A stretch of DNA of 12,966 nt from Clostridia bacterium (GTDB taxonomy: Bacteria; Bacillota; Clostridia; Oscillospirales; CAG-272). The translations under genes were made by a program, and so were the position numbers. Below are positions 1 through 6,415 of this stretch, piece by piece (the stretch's first letter is position 1; every line of letters begins with the position of its first letter). The stretch lies in contig JAGAUC010000055.1 in NCBI GenBank assembly GCA_017621015.1, forward strand, positions 1 to 12,966, written 5' to 3'. The notes under the pieces were generated by a model. That model saw only the letters and a program-made list of their open reading frames with translations. It did no database searches and was not told where the DNA came from.

Positions 1-256
1 CTGCTTCTTCGGCAGAAGCGAGACCCTCACCATCAAGGACGGCAAGCTTGACCTTGGTCAGTTCGCACACATCTACTTCATCGACTGGGACCACGTGGTT
101 GCCCGTCGCAGACAGGTTAACGTAACCGTTATGGGTACGACTGAGGATGTGGGAGACAGAAAGGTGAACGGCGGCGAGGTTATCAACACCCGTCATAAGT
201 TTACTGAGGAAGAGAAGGCATACGATATCCACTTCGATCTTCAGCAGCAGAGATAA
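1..256 (+). CDS. 3' end of an unrecognised protein (partial)
   Basis: An open frame enters from the left edge (codons in frame from base 2) and ends at TAA 254-256, giving the last 84 residues. I do not recognise the family. The tail is soluble and polar, contains the stretch IYFIDWDHVVARRQ, and ends in QQQR. No transmembrane segment or catalytic motif is visible. Codon choice is strongly biased: all five Lys are AAG, all five Ile are ATC, five of six Phe are TTC, and both Tyr are TAC. The following kinase gene mixes synonymous codons, so this looks like a highly expressed gene. The kinase starts 5 bases after its stop, so the two are probably co-transcribed and may act on the same substrate, which is inference. 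The frame is certain and the function unknown. Confidence 0.75.
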   Translation, partial: CFFGRSETLTIKDGKLDLGQFAHIYFIDWDHVVARRRQVNVTVMGTTEDVGDRKVNGGEVINTRHKFTEEEKAYDIHFDLQQQR

Positions 257-261
257 CCCAT

Positions 262-1659
262 ATGCATTTGATGGGAATCGACATCGGAACGACCTCGGTG
301 AAAACCGGGGTCTTCGATGTATTATTGGAACAAAAGCTCTCGCTCATGGCGGATTATACGCTGGAGGCTCACGGAGATACTGTCGAGTTTGAGAGCGAGG
401 AATACTGGAGTATCGTCAAGGGTGAGATCGAAAAGGCGAAAAAAGCGCTCGACATCGAAGCCATGGCGGTCGACACGCAGTGCGAAACGCTGATCCTCAC
501 CGATGAGGACGGCAATCCCGTCCGCAAGGCCATCGTGTGGCTGGACAACCGCGCCACAGAGGAGGCGGCCGAGATCGAGGCGCATTTTGGCCGAAAAAAG
601 GTGTACGAGATCACGGGCCAGCCCGAGATCACGGCAACCTGGCCTGCCTGTAAGCTGCTTTGGGTCAAGAAGAACGAGCCTGACGTCTGGGCAAGGACTA
701 AGCGCGTGTTTTTGCTTGAGGACTGGATCCTTTTTAAGCTGACAGGGCGCTTTGTCACCGAAAAAACGCTGCAATCCTCCACCATTTATTTTGACATCCG
801 TAAGGGATCGTGGTGGAAGGAAATGCTGGACTATATCGGCGTGGGCGAGGGGATGCTCCCCGAGCTTTTGGACAGCGGAGTAGCGGTGGGCGAGTATCAG
901 GGCATCCGCGTGGTGACGGGCGCGATGGATCAGGTGTCCGGCGCGATCGGCGCGGGCGTGGTCAAAAGAGGCATCGTCAGCGAGATGACCGGCACGACTA
1001 TGGTCGTGTTTAGTCCGTGTGACGAGATTCCCGCGTTTGACGTGAGCAGTATTGTGCCGTGTCATTACAATTATGATGGAAAATATTGCTTGCTCACCTG
1101 GTCGGCAACGGCAGGTATGGCGTTAAAATGGTTTAAAAATGCGCTTTGCGAGGATTTTTCGTTTGCCGAGCTCGATGCACTTGCCGAAAAGGTGGATAAG
1201 GGCTGTAACGGCCTTACCTTCCTGCCGTATCTGTGCGGCTCTACCATGCCCAAGTACAATCCTGCCGCGCGCGGCAGCTTTACGGGGCTTACGCCGGAGC
1301 ACACGAGAGCACACTTTGTTCGTAGCATTATGGAGTCCATTGCTTGCACGCTCAAGGAAAATCTGGATTATCTGGATCTTCCGGTCAGCGAGATCCGTGC
1401 GATGGGCGGCGGTGCCAACAGCCCGCTTTGGTGTCAGATGAAGGCAGACATTACGGGCAAGAGACTGGTTACCTTGAAGAATAAAGAAACGGCTTGCCTT
1501 GGCGGCGCGATCCTGGCCGGTGTCGGTATTGGCGCGTTTGCTTCGGTGGAATCGGTGGCAGACCGTATTCTTGCGAAGGACGTGTATACGCCCTCGGGCG
1601 AGGACTACACCGAATCCTTCAAGAATTATCAAAAGGCAGACCGTATGCTGAATGTATGA
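262..1659 (+). CDS. FGGY-family carbohydrate kinase (xylulokinase-like)
   Basis: An ATP-dependent sugar or sugar-alcohol kinase of the FGGY family, 465 residues (family about 480-520). The N-terminal domain opens with the phosphate-binding motif DIGTTSVK (residues 7-14). WLDNRA (93-98) and EDWILFKLTG (153-162) are typical family landmarks. The catalytic Asp is D223 in TGAMDQVSGAIGAG. The C-terminal ATP-binding half has MTGTT (242-246), GGGANSPLW (382-390) and GGAILAG (414-420). The substrate cannot be read from the sequence; xylulose, fuculose, ribulose or another ketose are all possible. The start is ATG 262, or in-frame ATG 271 (MGIDIGTT). Neither has a clear Shine-Dalgarno, so initiation may depend on translational coupling to the upstream gene, whose stop is 5 bases away. 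The gene ends just before a bidirectional terminator. Confidence 0.92.
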   Translation: MHLMGIDIGTTSVKTGVFDVLLEQKLSLMADYTLEAHGDTVEFESEEYWSIVKGEIEKAKKALDIEAMAVDTQCETLILTDEDGNPVRKAIVWLDNRATEEAAEIEAHFGRKKVYEITGQPEITATWPACKLLWVKKNEPDVWARTKRVFLLEDWILFKLTGRFVTEKTLQSSTIYFDIRKGSWWKEMLDYIGVGEGMLPELLDSGVAVGEYQGIRVVTGAMDQVSGAIGAGVVKRGIVSEMTGTTMVVFSPCDEIPAFDVSSIVPCHYNYDGKYCLLTWSATAGMALKWFKNALCEDFSFAELDALAEKVDKGCNGLTFLPYLCGSTMPKYNPAARGSFTGLTPEHTRAHFVRSIMESIACTLKENLDYLDLPVSEIRAMGGGANSPLWCQMKADITGKRLVTLKNKETACLGGAILAGVGIGAFASVESVADRILAKDVYTPSGEDYTESFKNYQKADRMLNV

Positions 1660-1665
1660 TCTACC

Positions 1666-1697
1666 AAAAAAACCACGCAAATTTGCGTGGTTTTTTT
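1666..1697. terminator. Bidirectional intrinsic terminator between FGGY kinase and AraC regulator
   Basis: A near-perfect palindrome: A7 tract (1666-1672), CCACGC (1673-1678), AAATTT centre, GCGTGG (1685-1690), T7 tract (1691-1697). The A tract reads as a U tract on the other strand, so it can terminate both the plus-strand kinase (stop at 1659) and the minus-strand regulator (stop at 1718). A second small stem, CCGAC-GTT-GTCGG at 1705-1717, directly follows the regulator stop codon and has no T tract of its own. Confidence 0.92.
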
Positions 1698-1717
1698 ATA
1701 AGATCCGACGTTGTCGG

Positions 1718-2566
1718 CTACCGCTCTGTCCGATCGGATTTGAATTTGCCGGGCGAGACACCGACCTGCCTCTTGAACTGCTTACAAAAGGCATAGGTGT
1801 CACAGTATCCGAGCTCGTCGGCGATCTCCTTCAGTGGCAGATCGCGGTCAAGGATCATAGATTTGGCGGCATTTGTGCGAAGCTGGATGCGGTATTGCTC
1901 AAGCGAACACCCAAAAACGCGTCGGAACTGCTTGCGGAGCGCCTCGTATCCCATGCCGCACTGCTTGGCGATCTCCGACAGGGGGAGGCCGACACGAAGA
2001 TTTCTCTCCAATACCTCGCTGACCCTTTGCTTCCAACGGTCGGCGTCCGAGGCTAAGGAATAAGAATTGAGGTGACAAAGCAGCCTTTGAAATTCGATAA
2101 GCAATTCAGGGGAACGGGAGTTATCGGTTTGCTCAAACAATTGCAGATATGCGACCAGCCGACAAAAGATATCCATGCTTTCGCCCACGAAAAAAACGGG
2201 CGCATCGGTGGCGAGCCCCAGCTCGACCAAGGTTTCAAATACGCGAGCGCTTGCGCAAAAATAGAATTCCAGCCAATCCTCACCGCGGTGTATCAAGGAA
2301 TGATGCCGTTTTCCCGGCATTCGCTGTACCACACAGCCCGGTGTGACGGGATATTCCTTGCCGGTCTCCCCATCTATATATACACCGCTTCCGCTGATAA
2401 CGTACAGACCGCCGTAGTAGGAAAAAAGTATATTCTTATTCTCGTGAGGGCCGTTCGGTCTGTGCAAAAAGCCACAGGAAAGGATGCTGTTGGACGGGTC
2501 CTCCGTGTTCCCCGGTAGGGTGCGGTGTACGGTTCTTGTCCGATAGTAGGATTTTTCTACCTTCAT
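1718..2566 (-). CDS. AraC/XylS-family transcriptional regulator
   Basis: A DNA-binding regulator of 282 residues. The N-terminal part (about 20-120) is a cupin-like ligand-binding domain with the usual strand-rich run ending in MPGKRHHSLIH (83-93). The C-terminal part (about 177-280) is a double helix-turn-helix domain. Its first HTH is around LPLSEIAKQCGMGYEALRKQF (194-214), and the second is LPLKEIADELGYCDTYAFCKQF (243-264) with the family signature FKRQVGVSPGKFK (264-276). I chose ATG 2566 (MKVEKSYYRT), not the longer frame to 2626, because AGGAG lies 8 bases upstream on the minus strand (2575-2579) and the extra 20 codons would run through the promoter region. It is divergent from the UroD-like gene and convergent with the kinase, so it probably controls one or both in response to a small ligand, likely a sugar. 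The ligand is unknown. Confidence 0.93.
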   Translation of the reverse strand: MKVEKSYYRTRTVHRTLPGNTEDPSNSILSCGFLHRPNGPHENKNILFSYYGGLYVISGSGVYIDGETGKEYPVTPGCVVQRMPGKRHHSLIHRGEDWLEFYFCASARVFETLVELGLATDAPVFFVGESMDIFCRLVAYLQLFEQTDNSRSPELLIEFQRLLCHLNSYSLASDADRWKQRVSEVLERNLRVGLPLSEIAKQCGMGYEALRKQFRRVFGCSLEQYRIQLRTNAAKSMILDRDLPLKEIADELGYCDTYAFCKQFKRQVGVSPGKFKSDRTER

Positions 2567-2593
2567 GGCTGTTTCTCCTATCCCAAATTTTAC

Positions 2594-2616
2594 ATTTAAT
2601 ATACCACATATTGCAT
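2594..2616. promoter_or_regulatory. Candidate operator between the araC-type and UroD-like genes
   Basis: An imperfect palindrome, ATTTAATAT-accac-ATATTGCAT. The arms match at 7 of 9 positions and the inner AATAT/ATATT pair is perfect. It sits in the short AT-rich gap between divergent genes and touches the -35 element of the UroD-like gene. A plausible binding site for the neighbouring regulator, but AraC-type proteins often bind direct repeats, and AT-rich DNA gives such palindromes by chance. Confidence 0.35.
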
Positions 2617-2644
2617 TTTCAATCAAGATATTTTTTGTTATAAT
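2616..2644 (+). promoter_or_regulatory. Sigma-A-type promoter of the UroD-like gene
   Basis: A perfect -10 TATAAT (2639-2644) preceded by a 17-base spacer and a partial -35 TTTTCA (2616-2621, 4 of 6 against TTGACA). The expected start point near 2651 gives a short leader of about 25 bases with a GGAGGA ribosome binding site at 2661-2666. The weak -35 next to a palindrome fits a promoter that needs an activator, which is inference. Confidence 0.65.
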
Positions 2645-2675
2645 AAAGAAAATCTTTGTGGGAGGAGAGCTTTTT

Positions 2676-3731
2676 ATGACGAATATTGAAAATTATTTCT
2701 CCATTGCGCGGCGAACGGGGATCCACAAAGTGCCCATCGAATTTCAAATGTGCCCCTCTTTGCGCGATAAGTTCCTCGCGTATCAAAGGGAAACGGGATT
2801 TTCTTTTAAAATGTCGGTGGCGACCTGCTGGGGCGCGCCGGTAAGGCGCGCGGAGGATGAGACGTTTCTCAAATTTTACAATCATCCTTTTAAGGAGGGA
2901 ACCACATTCGATCTATATGGAGTGGCTCACGAGCCGGGAAGTGCTGCCGCCTTTCATATGAAGAAAATGTATTATCCCATGGAGAATTTCGATAGCGTGG
3001 AGCAAATACACACCTACCCCTTTCCCGAATATACGGCGGAGGCGCTTGAGGCCACCGAGGCTTTTGTTCAAAAAGCCCACGAGAACGATCAAATTGCCAT
3101 AGGCGGTCTCGGCTGTACTGAATCCGAGCGTGCGTGGTATCTGCGCGGTATGGAAAATCTGATGGCCGATATGATGATGGAGGATCCGTTTGCCGAGGCT
3201 CTTCTTGACCGCATTACCGACCTTTCGGTTCGCCGTGCCGAGTCTTATGCGCGAAGCGGGATCGACGCTTTGCTTTTGGGGGACGACGTGGGCATGCAAA
3301 ACTCCCTGATGATGAGCGAGACAATGTACTGTGAGTGGCTCAAGCCGCGCCTTGCTCGTGTGATCCGTGCGGCAAAGGCCATCAATCCCAATATACTCAT
3401 CCTTTATCATTCCTGCGGCTTTGTTACGCCGCTTATTCCGCATTTTATTGAGGCGGGGATCGACGTGCTGGATCCGGTTCAACCGGAATGTATGGACTTT
3501 CGCGAGATCCACGAAAAATTTGGCGACGTGCTGTCCTTCCACGGAACGGTCGGCACTCAGACCACGATGCCCTTCGGCACGCCGGATGACGTGCGGCGTG
3601 AGGTGTTCAGGAATCTTGAGATTGCAGGCAATAAGGGAGGGTTGTTTGTGTGTCCCACGCATCTTCTCGAGCCGGAGGTCCCGGTGGAAAACGTGGTTGC
3701 CTATATTCAGGCTTGTCGGGATTTCATGTGA
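2676..3731 (+). CDS. Uroporphyrinogen decarboxylase-fold protein (MtaA/CmuA-like)
   Basis: A 351-residue member of the UROD/MetE-like superfamily. Landmarks are VPIEFQMCPSL (about 18-28), the LLLGDDVGMQ loop in the middle, LYHSCG, then SFHGTVGTQ and VCPTH near the C terminus. H245, C247 and C326 match the H-x-C...C zinc site of MtaA/MtbA-type corrinoid methyltransferases. The haem-pathway HemE signature is not evident at the N terminus, so a methyltransferase or other C1 role is more likely than haem synthesis. No corrinoid protein lies in the window, so the partner and substrate are unknown. The start is ATG 2676, with GGAGGA at 2661-2666. The longer upstream frame has no ribosome binding site and would run through the promoter. 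It is divergent from the AraC-type regulator and probably controlled by it. Confidence 0.87.
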   Translation: MTNIENYFSIARRTGIHKVPIEFQMCPSLRDKFLAYQRETGFSFKMSVATCWGAPVRRAEDETFLKFYNHPFKEGTTFDLYGVAHEPGSAAAFHMKKMYYPMENFDSVEQIHTYPFPEYTAEALEATEAFVQKAHENDQIAIGGLGCTESERAWYLRGMENLMADMMMEDPFAEALLDRITDLSVRRAESYARSGIDALLLGDDVGMQNSLMMSETMYCEWLKPRLARVIRAAKAINPNILILYHSCGFVTPLIPHFIEAGIDVLDPVQPECMDFREIHEKFGDVLSFHGTVGTQTTMPFGTPDDVRREVFRNLEIAGNKGGLFVCPTHLLEPEVPVENVVAYIQACRDFM

Positions 3732-3740
3732 GAGATCAAC

Positions 3741-3773
3741 AAAAAAGAGGTTGTCACGGGACAACCTCTTTTT
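3741..3773. terminator. Bidirectional terminator between UroD-like gene and dacF-like gene
   Basis: A perfect 9-base stem GAGGTTGTC (3747-3755) / GACAACCTC (3760-3768) with loop ACGG, flanked by A6 (3741-3746) and T5 (3769-3773). It can serve both converging transcripts. It follows the UroD-like stop (3731) by 9 bases, and its T-rich edge overlaps the minus-strand dacF-like stop codon (3772-3774). Confidence 0.92.
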
Positions 3774-5085
3774 AACGTCGCGGACGCCGTACGCGTCGGC
3801 GGTGGCGTCGCTTGTCCAAGTAAACGCTGCCGAGAATGGCGGCCGCGATCAAAAGAACGACGATCAGGAAAATGGGGCTCATGACAAAGCCCTTGACCTT
3901 AGCCATAAAGAGCAAGAAGCCGTGTGCCTCCACGTCCTCGGTTACAACAAGCTCGGTCTGTGCCAGTAGCCTGCCGTTTTTGTCGCGCGCGTAAAGCCGC
4001 CCGACCACGGTGCCACTGTCAAAGGGGGCGTCCAGGTGCTCGGCATCCAAAACACTCTCGAACGTGACATCCGTCTTGGGGTCAAAATCATTCCGCAAAA
4101 GCGCAGTCATATCCTTCTGTGGGTGAACGGCGACCTCGGTAACGGTTGCCGAGTATTGGACGGGAAGGGTGGTGATCTCCGCCTTTTGGGACTTGAGCGT
4201 TTGCACGGAAAAGCTTTTCAGCGTGTAGCGAAGCACGCTTGCCGCCGTGAGAAAGGCCTGGTTTTTCCCGCTGTCCTGCTTGCCGCCCAGCACAACACAG
4301 ACGTAAGAAAGCCCGTCAAGCTGTCCGCTTGTGACCACACAATCTCCCCCCTCGTCGGTGGAGCCGGCGTGTATGCCCTCGGCGTAAGCGTAGTAATAAT
4401 CCTCCTCCAAAATGGATGAGATCAGCGAATTGCGGGAATAGATGGTCCATTCGCCACTCTTATTGGTGGCAGGCATAACGTATTTTTGCCGCTTAGTGAT
4501 GGCAAATAGCGTTTCGTTCTTTACGATGGCGGCGGCTATGTAGGCAGTATCGCGCGCCGTGGTGACCATGCTTGCATCGTGAAGTCCGGTGGGATTTGTG
4601 TAGTGCGTTTCGCTTGCGCCAAACTCGGCGGCGAGCGTATTCATTTCTTTACAAAAATCTGCAAGATTTCCCGATGTGGCAAAGGCAAGCGCAATGGCGG
4701 CATCGTTGTAGCCGCCGACCAGCATGGCATGCAAAAGTGCCTCCACCGTGACTCGCTCACCCACCACAAAGCCGAGACAGCGGCCGCGAAAGGCGTCCTT
4801 CATATCCCCGGTGATCTCGACGGTCGTGTCCAATTTGCCCGAAAAGGCCCTCTCGGCCACCAGCGCCGTGACCAGCTTTGCCGTTGAGGCCGGGTAAAGA
4901 TGTCGGGTCTCATTTTTGGTGTAGACCGCCTGCCCGTATTCCAAATTCATCACGTAGACCGCGTCCACGCCCGAGGGGGTGGGCTCGGTGATCTCCGCCG
5001 AGGCGGAAAGAGCAAGGCAGGGAGCCAGGCAAAGCAGGCATAAAAAAAGAGACAAAATACGCAAGTGGTTGGTTCCGCTTTTCAT
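3772..5085 (-). CDS. D-alanyl-D-alanine carboxypeptidase-like protein (peptidase S11, DacF type)
   Basis: A membrane-anchored, exported penicillin-binding-protein-fold enzyme of 437 residues that would trim the terminal D-Ala from peptidoglycan stem peptides. It has a signal peptide (1-30: charged start, LSLFLCLLCL core, ending ALSASA) and an S11 domain (about 35-270). A second beta-rich domain follows (about 290-385), then a C-terminal transmembrane helix (403-422) and a very Arg-rich tail. The SxxK motif is intact (S67-T-A-K70). The usual SxN motif reads G125-Y-N127 and the usual KTG reads H239-A-G241 within GIHAGSTDEGG, so two of three catalytic motifs are altered. Activity may be reduced or changed. 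The start is ATG 5085 with AAGGAGG 5 bases upstream. Its ATG overlaps the ribF stop as ATGA. It is the last gene of ireB-ribF-dacF. Confidence 0.9.
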   Translation of the reverse strand: MKSGTNHLRILSLFLCLLCLAPCLALSASAEITEPTPSGVDAVYVMNLEYGQAVYTKNETRHLYPASTAKLVTALVAERAFSGKLDTTVEITGDMKDAFRGRCLGFVVGERVTVEALLHAMLVGGYNDAAIALAFATSGNLADFCKEMNTLAAEFGASETHYTNPTGLHDASMVTTARDTAYIAAAIVKNETLFAITKRQKYVMPATNKSGEWTIYSRNSLISSILEEDYYYAYAEGIHAGSTDEGGDCVVTSGQLDGLSYVCVVLGGKQDSGKNQAFLTAASVLRYTLKSFSVQTLKSQKAEITTLPVQYSATVTEVAVHPQKDMTALLRNDFDPKTDVTFESVLDAEHLDAPFDSGTVVGRLYARDKNGRLLAQTELVVTEDVEAHGFLLFMAKVKGFVMSPIFLIVVLLIAAAILGSVYLDKRRHRRRVRRPRR

Positions 5086-6032
5086 ATCTGCCTCCTTGTA
5101 TGTTCAAAATAGCGGGCGGTTTCGGCAATGTCGGCCCGAAGCTGTTGCCCAAGTTCATCAACCGACGCAAATCGGATCTCCTCGCGCAATCGCTTCAAAA
5201 ATTCCACACGGACGGTCTGCCCATATAGGTCGCCCTCGTATCCGAGAATGTGGGTCTCGCAGTTGATCGTCTCGCCGTCGGCAAAGGTGGGGCGTGTTCC
5301 GATGTTCGAGACCGAGGGATAAAGCGTGTCGCCGATACGGGTCCGCGAAATATAAACGCCGTCCTTCGGGCGGATCGCACCCGTGGCAAAGTGCTGATTG
5401 ATGGTGGGGACGCCGAGATTTTTGCCAAGTGCCTTACCGTGAAGCACCTCGGCCGAAAGAGAGAAGGGCGCGCCCAGCATCCGGGTGGCCTTTTCTGCGT
5501 TTCCGTCCATCAAAAGAGCGCGGATGGCGCTGGAGCTTACCGTCTCGCCGTCAAGTGCCACACAGCCAACGGTCTCGCCGCGGCCGTCCATCAGTGACAT
5601 CAGCGTATCGGCGTTGCCCGATGCATCTTTGGCAAATCGGAAATCAAAGCCGCAGATCGCATAAACGCAGTGGCATTGCTCCTTCAGCACCTTCCCGACA
5701 AATTCCTTAGGGGAAAGATCTTTCAAGGCCGAAAAATCGGCAAGAAAAGCGTAATCCAGACCGATCTCGGCAAAGCGCACCAGCTTTTCCTCAAGCGTCG
5801 AAAGCTGAGGGATGGGCTTTGGGCAGAGAGAAAGCGACGGGGGCGTTTCAAACAGCCACGCGCCGCTCCCAAGACCCGCAAGGGATGCGGACAGCTCCTC
5901 CTTTATCTGCACCGTGCGCTCGGCGAGCGTACGGTGCCCGATGTGCACGCCGTCAAAGTTTCCAAGGCAAAGCACCGAAAACGGAGGCGGCGTCGCCTCG
6001 GACATGGTTTTCAGATCTATGACTCGTATCAA
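5082..6032 (-). CDS. ribF: Bifunctional riboflavin kinase / FAD synthetase
   Basis: Makes FMN from riboflavin plus ATP, then FAD from FMN plus ATP, in the cytoplasm. At 316 residues it has the usual RibF length and both domains. The N-terminal adenylyltransferase domain has GNFDGVHIGHR (24-34), GFDFRFAKDASGN (128-140) and SSSAIR (166-171). The C-terminal flavokinase domain has GKALGKNLGVPTIN (199-212), SNIGTRPTF (242-250) and CETHIL (258-263), with the expected catalytic Glu at 259. One usually conserved Gly in the FRFG stretch is Ala here (residue 134). The start is TTG at 6032, 4 bases after the ireB stop. GGAG is about 12 bases upstream, rather far. The alternative ATG 6005 (MSEATPPP) has no ribosome binding site. 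ribF often sits beside truB or rpsO in Firmicutes; here it lies between ireB and a dacF-like gene. Confidence 0.95.
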   Translation of the reverse strand: MIRVIDLKTMSEATPPPFSVLCLGNFDGVHIGHRTLAERTVQIKEELSASLAGLGSGAWLFETPPSLSLCPKPIPQLSTLEEKLVRFAEIGLDYAFLADFSALKDLSPKEFVGKVLKEQCHCVYAICGFDFRFAKDASGNADTLMSLMDGRGETVGCVALDGETVSSSAIRALLMDGNAEKATRMLGAPFSLSAEVLHGKALGKNLGVPTINQHFATGAIRPKDGVYISRTRIGDTLYPSVSNIGTRPTFADGETINCETHILGYEGDLYGQTVRVEFLKRLREEIRFASVDELGQQLRADIAETARYFEHTRRQI

Positions 6033-6036
6033 GGCG

Positions 6037-6297
6037 TTATTTCACTCCAAGATAATTCTTTACCAGCTCGTTGAGAAGCTCGTCGCGGTCGATGTGACGG
6101 ACGAGGGCACGCGCATTCTTGTAGTTGGTGATATAGGTCGGGTCCTCGGAAAGAAGGTAGCCGACGATCTGATTGATGGGGTCGTAGCCCTTCTCGCTGA
6201 GTGCGATATATACCTCTCTTAAAATCTGCTTGGCCTCTACGTGCTTGTCCTTTACAATGGTAAAGGGCTGGGTCTTTCCGCCTGCCGAATTGAACAT
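6037..6297 (-). CDS. ireB: IreB family regulatory phosphoprotein (UPF0297/DUF965)
   Basis: A small cytoplasmic protein of 86 residues, the usual family length. In Enterococcus faecalis IreB is phosphorylated by the PASTA-domain Ser/Thr kinase IreK and negatively affects cephalosporin resistance. The conserved block is clear: VEAKQILREVY (20-30), EKGYDPINQIVGYLLSEDP (35-53), TYITNYKNAR (54-63) and ELVKNYL (77-83). Threonines T9 and T13 near the N terminus are candidate phosphorylation sites by analogy. I start at ATG 6297 (MFNSAGGK), not the longer frame to 6336, because AAGGAGG lies 7 bases upstream (6305-6311) and the extension would be leader sequence. It is first in the operon with ribF and a dacF-like gene. 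The frequent neighbour ruvX is absent here. Confidence 0.93.
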   Translation of the reverse strand: MFNSAGGKTQPFTIVKDKHVEAKQILREVYIALSEKGYDPINQIVGYLLSEDPTYITNYKNARALVRHIDRDELLNELVKNYLGVK

Positions 6298-6304
6298 GGT
6301 ACAT

Positions 6305-6311
6305 CCTCCTT
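6305..6311 (-). promoter_or_regulatory. Strong ribosome binding site fixing the ireB start
   Basis: AAGGAGG on the minus strand, 7 bases before ATG 6297. It settles the ireB start against the longer in-frame extension. Confidence 0.85.
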
Positions 6312-6323
6312 CTTTTGTATGAC

Positions 6324-6337
6324 AGCGAGCGCTCACT
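6324..6337 (-). promoter_or_regulatory. Palindrome in the ireB leader
   Basis: Reads AGTGAGCGCTCGCT on the minus strand, with a perfect GAGCGCTC core. As RNA it can form a 5-base-pair stem (including one U-G pair) with a GCGC loop. It lies between the predicted start point (about 6365) and the ribosome binding site. It could be a small leader hairpin or a protein site; neither is shown. Confidence 0.3.
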
Positions 6338-6349
6338 CGGCCGCCATCG

Positions 6350-6387
6350 CAAAATCCAAATATACAGTTTCATTATATCGGATTTTG
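6350..6387. promoter_or_regulatory. Candidate operator over the ireB promoter
   Basis: Perfect 8-base inverted arms CAAAATCC (6350-6357) and GGATTTTG (6380-6387), 22 bases apart. Inner TATA-containing flanks extend the symmetry with one gap. The centre (about 6368) falls between the -10 element and the expected start point, where a bound dimer would block initiation. Only half lies in the transcript, so an RNA hairpin is unlikely. Confidence 0.4.
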
Positions 6388-6400
6388 TCCTTTTTTTCAA
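6372..6400 (-). promoter_or_regulatory. Sigma-A promoter of the ireB-ribF-dacF operon
   Basis: On the minus strand: -35 TTGAAA (6400-6395), a 17-base spacer, -10 TATAAT (6377-6372). The predicted start near 6365 gives a leader of about 69 bases. Eleven of twelve consensus bases match. Confidence 0.85.
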
Positions 6401-6415
6401 TAGCTTTTTCAAAAT

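Noticed and set aside
322..1065. Minus-strand open frame of 247 codons
   Set aside because: Antisense to the FGGY kinase, His/Arg-rich, with no ribosome binding site or family resemblance.
2567..2626. N-terminal extension of the AraC-type regulator
   Set aside because: The 20 extra codons cover the promoter region and lack a ribosome binding site, while ATG 2566 has AGGAG 8 bases upstream.
2565..2675. N-terminal extension of the UroD-like protein
   Set aside because: It crosses the TATAAT promoter and the ribosome binding site and has no family similarity.
2676..3731. Reading this gene as hemE of haem synthesis
   Set aside because: The N terminus does not show the HemE signature, no other tetrapyrrole genes are near, and the H-x-C...C site points to the MtaA/CmuA branch.
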